Shown here in pieces: positions 23,442 through 33,535 of a stretch of 64,000 nt of DNA. The translations under genes and the position numbers were made by a program. Origin of the DNA: Arachnopeziza araneosa. Lineage: Eukaryota; Ascomycota; Leotiomycetes; Helotiales; Arachnopezizaceae. The stretch spans positions 1-64,000 of the forward strand of contig QYAI01000065.1 of NCBI GenBank assembly GCA_003988855.1, read 5' to 3'. The first letter of the stretch is position 1. The number at the start of each line of letters is the position of its first letter. The notes below the pieces were generated by a model, which did no database searches, was not told the origin of the DNA, and saw only the letters and a program-made list of their open reading frames with translations.

Positions 23442-23953
23442 ATGTCTACTAAGCAAGTTGTCACGTAGGTAGAGTGCCATTGGAACAAGATCTTTGCTGA
23501 TCAACAAATCTCCTCAGGTCGCTGTATCGACGCTCGTTGAAGCTGGCTCTTGACTGGGCAGTCGCACGGAGCCTCTGGAGAGGACAAGCAATGTACATTA
23601 GAGATCTCTTTGAAGCCAAGAAGCATGTCACGGACCCAAGACAACAACGAGCAAGTTCATTCACACCAGCAATTAGAGCTTCTTGCTAATACCAAGCGCT
23701 TTAGGCATTATTTCAAGAGGCCGAGGAGCTTTTGGAGAAATGGAAACATCCCGATCCATACCATCCACCAACTGCGCCAGGAGGTTAGTTGAAGCAGGTC
23801 CCTTTCATTCAAATGTACAACAAAGCTGAAGCTTAGTATAGGTTCCAAATATGAGCGAAATCTACCAGCACCAATACTAGATCGTAAGGTACCCCATCTG
23901 TTTATCTTACGATTGTACTAACGTGTACAGCTCCTCCAACCATTCAGAAGTAG
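23442..23953 (+). CDS. NADH:ubiquinone oxidoreductase B22-like LYR subunit (NDUFB9 homologue)
   Basis: A 99-residue mitochondrial complex I accessory subunit assembled from five small exons: 23442-23464, 23518-23650, 23705-23783, 23842-23883 and 23931-23953, 300 bp in all. The LYR motif is at residues 10-12 (TSLYRRSLK). Family landmarks include RGQAMYIRDLFEA, FQEAEELLEKWKHPDPY, PPTAPGGSKYERNLPAP and PPPTIQK at the end. Every junction keeps the frame. The second intron requires a GC donor (CGA|GCAAGT, 23651-23704). There is no cleavable presequence, as is usual for LYR proteins. No single open frame reveals this gene. Confidence 0.92.
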
Positions 23954-24426
23954 GCGTATCGGAAGAGGGATGAGATGGGCATAGGAAATCTGTATATAGC
24001 GTGGAATACATTAACTGATCTTTACATCAAGGTCAAGAATAGAAACAGGACATTGAGAGTTGCTTATTTCTGATATTCCACACTTCAATAGCAAGCAGAA
24101 ATGTGCGAAAATCCTGTTTGTATCTGAATGATTCAATGAAATTTCCAGATTCCCGCGCATGTCTCAATTGCATGAAACTTGGGACTAAGATAGTGTTTAG
24201 GCTTCAAAGAAATCGATGTCACAAAAAGGGAGAACGTGTGGTATGGTTTATTGATTTTTCATAAGATTGACCTGTCGCAATCTTCTTATCGATTGCTGTC
24301 ATCCATTGCCATGGATTTAATGTACAACCAGAACGCGGGAAAAGCAGCCGTGAACCCAAACCCAGACGACACCCCATTATCATAAAAGCAAAACCCTCAG
24401 AATGACCATCCAGAAGAAAAAGAAGC
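23954..24426. other. Convergent 3' region between the LYR subunit and H2A
   Basis: About 470 bp between two gene ends that face each other. It should hold both 3' UTRs. No ORF or structural RNA is recognised. Confidence 0.5.
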
Positions 24427-25044
24427 TTATAGCTCTTGGCTGGCGGTCTTTCCACCCTTGGCAGTCTTCTTTGGCAGGAGGTCTAGAACGGGTTAGTATA
24501 ATGAAAACGCGTCTTTGGAAATTGCAACTCACTTTGATGAATGTTGGGCAAGACACCACCTTGTGCAATTGTAACGTGTCCCAAAAGCTTGTTCAATTCC
24601 TCATCGTTTCGGATTGCGAGCTGGAGATGACGTGGGATGATACGGGTCTTCTTGTTATCACGGGCGGCGTTACCAGCCAACTCGAGAATTTCAGCTGCAA
24701 GATACTCGAGAACAGCTGCAAGGTAAACAGGGGCACCTAAAGAACGCGTCAAAATATTGAATGAAAAGTGTTCAAGTATGAGAACCTACCAGCACCAACA
24801 CGTTGAGCGTAGTTACCCTTTCGGAGAAGACGGTGAACACGACCAACTGGGAATGCGAGACCGGCCTTGGATGATCGGCTATGAAAAGTTAGTGGAATGG
24901 ACCAAATATTAAAGTGACTCCAAAGTATGTTGATGTTTCAAGATCATTGAGACGCGTCTAAAGTCCAAGGTAAACAAGAGATAACACTCACGATTGCGCG
25001 TTCTTGGAGCCGCTGGCCTTTCCTCCGGATTTGCCTCCAGTCAT
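24427..25044 (-). CDS. H2A: Histone H2A
   Basis: Exons 25044-24992, 24878-24790, 24736-24533 and 24482-24427 give a 133-residue canonical H2A. The basic tail (MTGGKSGGKASGSKNAQS), the fold motifs AGLAFPVGRVHRLLRKGNY and RDNKKTRIIPRHLQLAIRN, and NIHQNLLPKK are all intact. The C-terminus ends TASQEL, carrying the SQ site phosphorylated in DNA-damage signalling in fungi. Each of the three introns contains exactly one ACGCGT hexamer (24952, 24744, 24507); the exons contain none. The gene is divergent from H2B, as in most ascomycetes. Confidence 0.98.
24507..24512. promoter_or_regulatory. ACGCGT (MluI box) in H2A intron 3
   Basis: Perfect match to the MCB element bound by Mbp1-type factors, context aaaACGCGTCttt, inside intron 24483-24532. 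Function as a regulatory site is inferred. Confidence 0.5.
24744..24749. promoter_or_regulatory. ACGCGT (MluI box) in H2A intron 2
   Basis: Perfect match, context agaACGCGTCaaa, inside intron 24737-24789. Function is inferred. Confidence 0.5.
24952..24957. promoter_or_regulatory. ACGCGT (MluI box) in H2A intron 1
   Basis: Perfect match in the 8-bp palindrome GACGCGTC, inside intron 24879-24991, close to its donor end. Function is inferred. Confidence 0.5.
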
Positions 25045-25497
25045 TTTGATGGATTTGGGTTTGTTTGGTGAAAACGGGTGGGTTTATGAGGTAGAATTGA
25101 TGGATAGACGTGAAGTCGTTGGTGTTGGATGCTGTGGTTGATGGAAAGTTTTGAAGGTTAGAAAATTGAAAGTCGGGGCGAGAGGTTAACTTATAGCCTG
25201 CCTCTGACCGGCGCTCACATCCCTAATCACGATCACGCTTTGTTTTTAATCGAGGATTTACCGACCAATGATATCGCGACGCGGGTGGGATGACACGGGA
25301 AGCTATACTTGTTTCGCTTAGCCTGTGATTTCGCCTGGACTTCGCGACTTGCGCGCATTTAAGAAACCCTTCCTCCCCAACTTCCTCCAACCTTCCTTCA
25401 TCTCCCAAAGTCATCCACAATCCACACGCAACCCTTTTCACATACTTTCATCAACTTCATCCAACACTTTAACGTTTCGCACGTCAATAACTTCAAA
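25045..25497. promoter_or_regulatory. Divergent H2A/H2B promoter
   Basis: About 450 bp between the two histone start codons. A CCAAT box (near 25264) is followed by TCGCGACGCGGG, one base from an ACGCGT box. A TTTAAG stretch lies near 25360 and a CT-rich tract just upstream of H2B. No perfect ACGCGT is present, in contrast to the introns. Confidence 0.65.
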
Positions 25498-26157
25498 ATG
25501 CCTCCAAAGAACGCAGAAAAGAAGCCCGCTGCTAAGGCCCCAGTTTCTGCGGCCAAAGCACCCGCTGAGAAGAAAGAAGCTGGAAAGAAGACTGCTGCCA
25601 CTGGTGATAAGAAGAAGCGCACCAAGACTCGCAAGGAAACGTACTCTTCTTACATCTACAAAGGTGAGTGGATATCCGGCTCTAGGACGCGTCGAAGAAC
25701 ACAGTTTCTCAAATCAATAAATTGGAACGTCACTTCCAATCGATTCCATTGTTGAAACGAACTTGATGACGCGTCTTTCATCAAACATAAGCTGACTTTG
25801 AACCCCATAGTCCTTAAGCAAGTCCACCCTGATACCGGTATTTCCAACCGTGCCATGTCTATCCTGAACTCTTTCGTCAACGGTAAGCTTATTTGGATCT
25901 AACTCGACGATTTCTCTTACTGATTTAATTAGATATTTTCGAGCGCGTCGCCACCGAGGCCTCCAAGCTTGCTGCCTACAACAAGAAGTCGACCATTTCA
26001 TCCCGAGAGATCCAAACCTCGTAAGTTTCTAGGCGCGTCTAGTAATTTGGTTCTAACATTGTACAGAGTCAGACTCATCCTTCCTGGTGAATTGGCGAAG
26101 CATGCTGTTTCGGAAGGTACTAAAGCTGTCACCAAGTACTCTTCATCAACGAAATAG
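25498..26157 (+). CDS. H2B: Histone H2B
   Basis: Exons 25498-25663, 25811-25882, 25933-26020 and 26067-26157 give a 138-residue H2B. A Lys/Ala/Pro-rich tail ([17 protein letters not shown]) is followed by the fold from [16 protein letters not shown] through [16 protein letters not shown] and [30 protein letters not shown] at the end includes K132, the equivalent of the ubiquitinated yeast K123. Intron 1 (25664-25810) is the longest and contains two perfect ACGCGT hexamers, intron 3 contains GCGCGT, and intron 2 contains none. A damaged inverted piece of exon 1 lies about 1 kb downstream. Confidence 0.98.
25687..25692. promoter_or_regulatory. ACGCGT (MluI box) in H2B intron 1, first site
   Basis: Perfect match in GACGCGTC, within intron 25664-25810. 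Function is inferred. Confidence 0.5.
25769..25774. promoter_or_regulatory. ACGCGT (MluI box) in H2B intron 1, second site
   Basis: Perfect match in GACGCGTC, 82 bp after the first site in the same intron. Function is inferred. Confidence 0.5.
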
Positions 26158-26530
26158 ATTGGTTTGGTTTGGGTTTTTATGGGATATCGGACATACATTG
26201 GCTTCGAGTCTTCTGGCTCGCTGATATGGCCTTGGTGGCTTGATATCTTTGGGTCTCTTAATGCGTTATGGATGGTCTGCTTTTTTATGGGGGCAAATGT
26301 CTTCACGGTCTGCTTTCGGGGTACGTGGCTGTACAATAAGTCTTCTGGACGGGGAATTCCAGCAGATAGCAATTGAAACATGAACATCAAAAATAATCTG
26401 GCTCTAGGCGCAAAGTTGTGATTATCAAATCGAAATCAGAGACGGGTTGCTTGACTGCAGTTTTTAATATTGCATTTTGGACGCGTTAAACACGTCACAA
26501 ATGCATTGCCAAAAATTTGTGCCAGGCAAA
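26158..26530. other. H2B 3' region
   Basis: The 3' UTR and flank of H2B. It contains one further ACGCGT (26481-26486) just before the inverted H2B remnant. No gene is seen. Confidence 0.45.
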
Positions 26531-26608
26531 AGTGGCAGCAGTCTCCTTTCCAGCTTCTTCTCAGCGGGTGCTTTGGCCGCAGAAACTGGGACCTTAGCAG
26601 CGGGTTTC
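26531..26608 (-). pseudogene. Inverted 78-bp remnant of H2B exon 1
   Basis: The reverse complement matches H2B exon 1 positions 25521-25602 at 75 of 78 aligned bases, with one 4-bp deletion that breaks the frame. It covers the Lys/Ala-rich tail only; there is no start codon, no fold region and no similarity in the flanks. It is therefore a fragment, not a gene copy. Its high identity points to a recent origin or to continued gene conversion. Confidence 0.85.
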
Positions 26609-26996
26609 CAGTGATTGTGGTTCTATCATCTTTCTCAGAAAGAATAGCATTGGCACTTTTGCTCATGAAACCGAAATCTGGAAATTTCTGACCATCTACC
26701 AATATTTGCAATATCTGACCGTGCTGTTCTCGACAGGAGCTTGATATGCAATCCTTGGCGCTATGGCCATGACCATTACAAGGTAAACCATGAATTACGT
26801 ATTGGAGATCAGCTTAGCAGGAGAGCCTAAGATGAATTGTACAGATTATATGATCATCTCGCCATACAGTTCAAGGATTTTTGGTTTAACCTAATCTAAC
26901 TATTCTGCACCAACGCCAGCTCTATGCAACCATCATTCAACGCCGCGCTCATAAAATACAAGTGCTAACAACAGGTCTGAGTAAAACACACAAACT
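26609..26996. other. Region between the H2B remnant and the SQS1 3' end
   Basis: About 390 bp with no recognisable gene; probably the 3' UTR of SQS1 and spacer. Confidence 0.4.
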
Positions 26997-29545
26997 TTAT
27001 CCCAGCCCAGCCTTAGTTGTCTTAACAACATGAGATACTGGTTGGAGAATGCCCTTGTTGTTGAGAGCACCAAGAGCAGTGCCTGAACTCCAGCCCATCT
27101 TTTCAAGCATTGCCCGACCCTTGTTCTCTGCGCCAAGTTCTGGAGCAGAGCCACCGACAATATCACCATCTCTGTAACTAACGGCTGCCTTATTGAATCC
27201 ACCGCCAGTACCAGCACGTTTGACTGCAACACCTAATCGCTTAGAGTCCGTACGTGGAAGGAATCTACGAGAGAGCCTAGCTTCTACGGCATTGAAAGCG
27301 TTCTCAGTAAATATTTGTGTACGCTGAGTTCGGTATAGAATCGGGAAGCGCTTGTTACCACCACCCGCAGACTTCGATTTGAGATTGAAAGCGTTCGCCA
27401 GTTCATGCACAACCTTACGATCTGTCTTGTCCATTGGTGGTAGAGCAAGCCTAGAAACGTTATTTACGGTCCTACATGCCAATCGAAAACGCTACTTACG
27501 TTGTATTGTCACCCATGAGAAAGTTCTTGATCTCCTCCTTGATGGCATGAATACCCATGCCGTCTTTGTACTTGGAGTTCATGTCTGTTTTGCCTGCCTT
27601 GCCACCAAGTAGTCCTTGAGACCGTAGCTCTTCCCTTTCTTGCTTCTTATCTTTCTTTCTTAATCGGTCAGTCTCCCAAGATATTTGCATAGTAGCTTCT
27701 AGCTCAGAATCGGAAAGATCAAATGCGGGCTTTCCTTTTCTGCCATTTGGTTTCTTTTTCAGGCTGGGTCTATCGAAATCCATGACATCAAAGCCATCAT
27801 ATGCATCCGCTAACCTGGTAGCAGAAGGGAAATCCCCTCGAGGTCGTGTCGAACCAACCTCTCTACCTTTGCCTTTAGAAGGCATCATGATAGGAGGGAG
27901 CTTTGATCTTGAGAAATGTCCGTCCTCTTCTTCATCAGCATCGGCTTCGTTGTCAAATAGGAGAAGTTCGGCAGAGCCCATTCCCAATTCCTCCTGCTTA
28001 GCCAAAAGCCTCGCCAGTTGCTCGTCACTCATGTGATTGAGCTGATGCTTGTTCAGACTTACATCATCCTCATCGTCTACCTCTTCTTCAACTTCGATAA
28101 TATCGCCTCCAAGGTTGATTTCAGCAGAGTCACTACTATCTTCATCTTCATTATCAGCATATTGGGGCACAAGTGCCTCCTCCCGTTCAAACTCGGCAAC
28201 TTGCGCCAAGGCTATTTCACCGCTCAGGGTGCTACTGGGGACCCATCTTGCCTCATCGATAGTTTGATTTTCCCAGACAACTAAATACTGAATTCCAGAC
28301 GGACGATCTCTTTTGGATAAGATAGTATGCACTTCTCCTCGCACGCCATCCGATGTACTCAAGTCATCAAAATCATAGATATCAGATTGAGCCCATTCCG
28401 AGTTGAGGATTTCGTTGACCTTAAGCGCGTCACTAGATGATCCTCCAGTCTCTTGCCAAGGATCAGAATCGCCGCCTTGCTCTGGTTGATTGAGAATCTT
28501 ATTGACTTTGAGTGGGTCACTGGATGAACCCCCAGTCTTCTGCCAAGGATTGATATCACCACCTAGGTCTCGTTGACTGAATGAGTCCAGCGGAGCAACA
28601 TCTTCCTCAGCGATATTTGCAAGATAATCAGCAAGAATAGCGTCTTCCTCAGCTTTTTGTAAACTCCTTCTTTCTAGCTCTTTTTGTCGAACTCTGCGAG
28701 ACTTCGGTTTTCCCAAGAATCTAGAATCATCCTCAGAGGATGTGTCTGCGGGAACTGCTGGTCGGGAGGTGGTGGGACGGTGAAGAACTCGTTCAAGTTG
28801 GTGAATCCTATCCTCGACCACTCGGATCTTCATATCTATTGACTCTGCTGGCACAGGTACTCTGTGATTTGAGGAGGCCCTAGAGATAGCTCGTCCCTCA
28901 AGATCTCGTCCCCTGAATAGAATGACTTCTTCACTGGAGTTGGATGGAGTCGGAGAGGAAGCACGAATCATGGGAGGGGGAAGGCCAGTTTGTATTTTAG
29001 TACTGCTGCCACGGGTGTCAATAACAAAAGTCGCTTGTTCCTCATTGTCATTCTCCTCCCTATATATTGTTTCAGTGTCTTTAGGTGTTGGAGTGTCGTG
29101 GTCCAGCAACCTCCCAGCCACGATTGGTTTACTCATGGCGGGTTCGTCGTCATAATCTTCCTCCCGGTCAGTCATTGATCCATTCTTTTCAGGCTCGGGA
29201 GACTCTAAAGTCATTTTTGCCATCGCGATCTCGGGATTTTTTGGTTCTGGAGGTTCCAGGTTCCCAGCGCTTACGAAATTGATCTTTGTATGCCTAAGTT
29301 TTTGGTCCGTATTCCAGAAGTCGTGATGACGTTCAGTATTCCTCGCTTCCTCTTCCAAAGTAAAACCTATGATGCTATTAGGGAAGCGTGCTCCAGAAGA
29401 CAGGACACGAAATACCATGGCGTGCTCGCCTAGACGTCGAGGCTTCAGATGGACCAAACGAGCTCTGATTGTTGGGTCCGCGACGACCACCCCGCGACGA
29501 GGTTTGACGGTTGGCCCGCTTGCCAGCCGGTTTTCCTCGCGGCAT
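26997..29545 (-). CDS. SQS1: SQS1-like R3H and G-patch protein
   Basis: Nuclear G-patch partner of the DEAH helicase Prp43 in splicing and ribosome assembly. Exons 29545-29416, 29366-27500 and 27450-26997 give 816 residues. The start is hidden: the long open frame begins without an ATG, but a short first exon (MPRGKPAGKRANRQTSSRGG...) splices in phase to GFTLEEEARNTERHHDFW, the conserved N-terminal motif. The middle is acidic and Ser-rich, with a chromodomain-like stretch (GEVHTILSKRDRPSG to AEFEREE) and a 29-residue tandem duplication. The C-terminus has an R3H domain (PPMDKTDRKVVHELANAF) and a G-patch (GRAMLEKMGWSSGTALG). The divergent neighbour is ATG4. Confidence 0.9.
28405..28566 (-). 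repeat. 87-bp tandem duplication within SQS1
   Basis: Two in-frame units, 87 bp apart (starts near 28405 and 28492), encode GGDINPWQKTGGSSSDPLK and GGDSDPWQETGGSSSDALK followed by VNxILN. They have diverged at several synonymous and a few nonsynonymous sites. Confidence 0.8.
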
Positions 29546-30170
29546 AGTTCCCAGTGTTTCTTCAAATCATCGAGTAAAAAGGATTTCTCGCAGGCTCGAA
29601 GGGCCTGATGCCCACAGGTGAGAATCGTGTCGTAGGGCAGAAGCGCGATGGTAGCAGGCAATCCAAAATAATTATTCTATGACTCCGGATTTCCTTCAGG
29701 AACATCTTATCGCCGCCGATAAGCGAGCAGCAGAGAGGCCAACCAGGAAGCAGCTTCTCCAACACCTACAACAATTTGGCAATCCAGACTCCCTGAATAT
29801 CCTGAACCTCATTGAAAGATTAATCCGCGAGCAGACCAATCCAACGCCAATCGATTCGAGCTGTTCCGCTGCTTACCTTCCTGACTCCGTTTCTACTTGC
29901 ATCGGCTCTCTAGGTAGGTAATCAAGCGAGTGACACTCGTCAGCCTGATCTCGAGCGGGCTGCTTCACTTCTCTCTGAGAAGGCCGACAGATGACCTTTC
30001 AAGAAACCTTGGCCGTACCTTGAACTCGACTTCGCCTCATCAGTCCTCTAAATACCTTCTCGACACCCTTTTCAAGCTCGATTTCCGCAACCTATCGACG
30101 ACGCCCACGTTCCCCGCAATCCTCCTTGAGATTACCTTCGCCTGCCGGTCTCATTGTTGAAGCTGTCACC
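29546..30170. promoter_or_regulatory. Divergent region between SQS1 and ATG4
   Basis: About 625 bp between divergent start codons. It contains an ATG-initiated 80-codon frame at 29679-29921 on the plus strand, rich in Leu, Gln and Arg near its start. This could be a small gene, an upstream ORF of ATG4, or chance; nothing in it is recognised. Confidence 0.4.
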
Positions 30171-31592
30171 ATGACGGCCGCAGAGCTTGGTCGATATACG
30201 AATCGTATCGTACAGATGATATGGGACCCTGAACCAACAAACGACGCAGGACCGCGGTTTCCAGTCTGGTGCTTGGGGAAGGAATACAGAGTCACCGACA
30301 AAACTACACCGCAGTCTCCCAAGAGACCAGAGCTGCTTACAGATCCTGTGACTCCACCCGATAGTACCGCAAGTAGTGTTGATTCGAACTCGGTATGCGA
30401 TGATGCAGGAGATACAGAGAGTAGAGGGTGGCCTTCTGGCTTCCTAGACGACTTTGAAGCTAAGATATGGCTTACATATCGTTCTAACTTTCCCACAATA
30501 CCTAGATCCCAAGACCCTAAAGCCTTGTCCTCTATGTCACTGAGCGTACGTTTTCGAAGCCAGTTTGTGGAGCCAGCTGGATTTACTTCAGATACTGGGT
30601 GGGGTTGTATGATCAGATCCGGACAGAGTTTGCTTGCGAATACTTTAGTTATGCTCAGATTTGGCAGAGGTTAGCTCCTGGATCTTTCCAATCTTCAACT
30701 AGGATTAACATATGGTTAGACTGGCGGCGAGGGTTTGCGACTAATGAAGAACGACAGTTACTCTCCTTATTCGCAGATGATCCTAAAGCTCCTTATTCCA
30801 TACATAAATTCGTAGAGCACGGTGCAACAGCATGTGGGAAACACCCAGGCGAGTGGTTTGGCCCTTCAGCAACAGCACAGTGTATTCAGTGAGGATTTTC
30901 TAATCACGTTGACCAGTACTAATCAGACGAAGGGCCCTCACAAATAGCTACGAACCGTCAGAGCTCAGGGTCTATATGACCAACAACAGTCCAGAAGTAT
31001 ACGAGGATAGTTTTATGAAGATCGCAAAGCCGGATGGTCAGAACTTTAAGCCTACCTTGGTACTGGTAGGGACGAGGCTTGGTGTAGACAAAATCACTCC
31101 TGTCTATTGGGAAGCTTTAAAGGCTTCTCTGCAAATGCGACAGTCTATTGGAATTGCTGGGTAAGTTAACCTTATGTTTCTGCTACTTTTACTAAATATG
31201 ATAGTGGCCAACCATCTTCTTCCCATTATTTCATAGGTGTTCAAGGATCTTACTTCTTCTATCTTGATCCCCATCAGACACGGCCTGCCTTGCCACTTCC
31301 CAAAAACGTCGCGAATTTGAGCCAAGAAGACATCGATTCATGTCATACTAGAAGGCTCCGAAGGATACACATCAGGGAAATGGATCCAAGTATGCTCATT
31401 GCTTTCCTGATCCGTGATGAGAATGACTGGAAGGATTGGTCAAGGGGGGTTCAGGAGGTTCAAGGTAAAGCTGTTGTTCATGTTGCTGAGAAAGATCCTT
31501 CATCGTATGGAATTGGGGTGGAACGGGATAGTGCTATTGACGAGGTAGAGACCTTTGATGACGATGATGATGACACATTACTGGACGCATAG
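30171..31592 (+). CDS. ATG4: Cysteine protease ATG4 (autophagy)
   Basis: Cleaves the C-terminus of Atg8 before lipidation, and delipidates Atg8 later, in the cytosol. Exons 30171-30669, 30720-30888, 30933-31160 and 31205-31592 give 427 residues. Catalytic Cys146 is in TSDTGWGCMIRSGQSLLA, and the Asp/His pair is in YLDPHQTRPALP (D320, H322). Other family blocks are WDPEPTND, FVEHGATACGKHPGEWFGPS and CHTRRLRRIHIREMDPSML. The C-terminus is a run of aspartates. All introns are GT-AG; the third exon starts at an AG immediately before GGCCCTCAC, which is needed to keep the frame. Confidence 0.96.
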
Positions 31593-31838
31593 GAAATAGA
31601 GCGTTGTTGTTTTGTTTCTTGGATTAAGAGGCGCACGGGACTTGAAGGTTGCATATTCTTTTAGATGCATGGTTGGCATATATCACTTTACCGGGGCCGA
31701 GCAATGTAGGGCGTTGCCTCGTATCCGGTGGGACACCATTCTTCGCAGAAGTTACTCTACATATTTATTCCCAGGCTCCTCGCTATGCATGGATATCATC
31801 TGACGAAACGCTAAATTCCTTTTGCCTGTGAAAATGGT

Positions 31839-33535
31839 TCACCTCCTTTTATTTTTTCCCCTTTGCAGCGGCTGAGCATGATTTTCTTTCTTGATGTGAT
31901 CGAAGAGTTTCGTTTTGGAGGCGAAAGTCTGTTGACAAGCTGCACACTTGAACTATAGGATATTAGTTTCCACAATTCTACAATGGGAATCCATGCTCAC
32001 TTCTAGATTTTCTTGGGCATCGGTCTCTTGTTTCGCCAGCTTCTTCGCACGTTTTTGCTTCGCCTTTCCCAGTTTGGGAGCATTTCCGCTCTCACTGGCA
32101 GACACAGCAGTCGATGAATCGTCCAGGCCCTCAGCGTTACTCTGTTCAAGTAACGAGTTTACAATACGATTCTCAACTTGCTTCCGGGAGGCGTAGTCTT
32201 CGTCTTGATCAGAAGAATCGAAAGATCCATCATGTGAGCTGCCTCGAGATTTTGGTATTCTCATCGGTGCTGCTGTTTCGCCTTTGGAATCAGATGCCTC
32301 ATGCTTACCGCCCACTTTTGTCTCGGAAGCACTCGATTTCTGTCCCTCTGGTCCTCCTGTTGGCCCAGAAGCTATATCTAATTTCTCGAGTTCAGATGAT
32401 GGCGCTGCATCACTGCCCGCATCCAAGCTCAACTCCTCGTTTTCAAGTAGCATTTCCCTCTTGAGTTGTTGCACTGCTTTAATATGCTTCTTGCTCTTCT
32501 CATGTGTCTCATATTGCTTCTCGCTCTTGAAGGTCTTTCCACAAACAACACATTCGATGTGCTCGACTTCCTCGGGCTCTGAGTCTGAGAAGCCACCTTC
32601 AAGTTCCGGCTTCTGACTCTGTGCCCACTCTGGGACAACATGATTGCTTAGTTTGGCTTGATTTTCAGCTCTCGAGCGAGCTGCTTGAGCCGCCGCTATA
32701 TCTCGTAAAACTTTCTGTCGGTCCGCTTCGGTCTGGGAGTTTGGGGTATATCTCGGGTCTCGTTTTCTAACAAACGACACAAGATGTCTCACAGCATCAT
32801 TAAATTCCCGGATACCTTCATCTCTCAACCTCTTATTCTCCCTCTCTATAGCCCTTCTAGTGGCTCTGTCAGGTCCATCCGCGGCCCTATACGCATCTCT
32901 CCATGAAAACGTCTTCTTGGTTGTGAAATTAATCCACACTCTGTAAAATGGTTTCACGACATCTTCGTAATCATCCTCCGATGTACCAAAATCTGGGTAG
33001 TCTGTTGGTTCCAGATTCTCCCAATCACAGGCTGAGTCTTCCTCCTTCGCAATATTGGTGAAGGTCTCCCTGAGTATCCCATAAAATCCCGTCGCTTCAT
33101 CCGTGAAGGGAGTCTTTCTATTAAACCTGCTCATCAACCCTACGATATCCCCTGCACTTGTGAGTTTTACGTCGTGTTCGAAATGATCTTCTGCGGAACC
33201 ACCATCTCCACGAAGTATGGACTCGCGGTGAGAATCATACCACGCTCGTTCCTGTGGATCTGAGAGCACCTCGTAAGCCGTCTGGACCTCGGCGAATTTT
33301 GCGGTAGCAGCCTCGACATTCCCGAAATTTCGGTCGGGGTGAAGCTCCAGCGCTTTCTTTCGGTAGGCTTTCTTGATTCTGTAGAGATGAGCCTCGTAAG
33401 GTGCGGTTTGCGGGCAGGAAAGCCTTACTCGTCATCTGTGGCCGAGCGCTCAACACTTAAAACCTCGTAGTAGCATCTTTTCACCGTTTCGCCGCCTTGG
33501 GAATCATCCCGCCCAGAGGACTGTTGTGCGCCCAT
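31839..33535 (-). CDS. JJJ1: J-domain zinc-finger protein (JJJ1/DNAJC21-like)
   Basis: Hsp70 co-chaperone for late 60S ribosome maturation. Exons 33535-33429, 33378-32001 and 31952-31839 give 532 residues. The J domain (about 20-88) has the HPD motif (H49-P50-D51). A charged middle with the WDAYRAADGPDRATRR-type ribosome-associated segment follows, then a first C2H2 finger (CVVCGKTFKSEKQYETHEKS) and a second at the C-terminus (CAACQQTFASKTKLFDHIKK). This architecture is diagnostic. The J domain is split by the first intron between the second and third helix regions. Confidence 0.94.
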
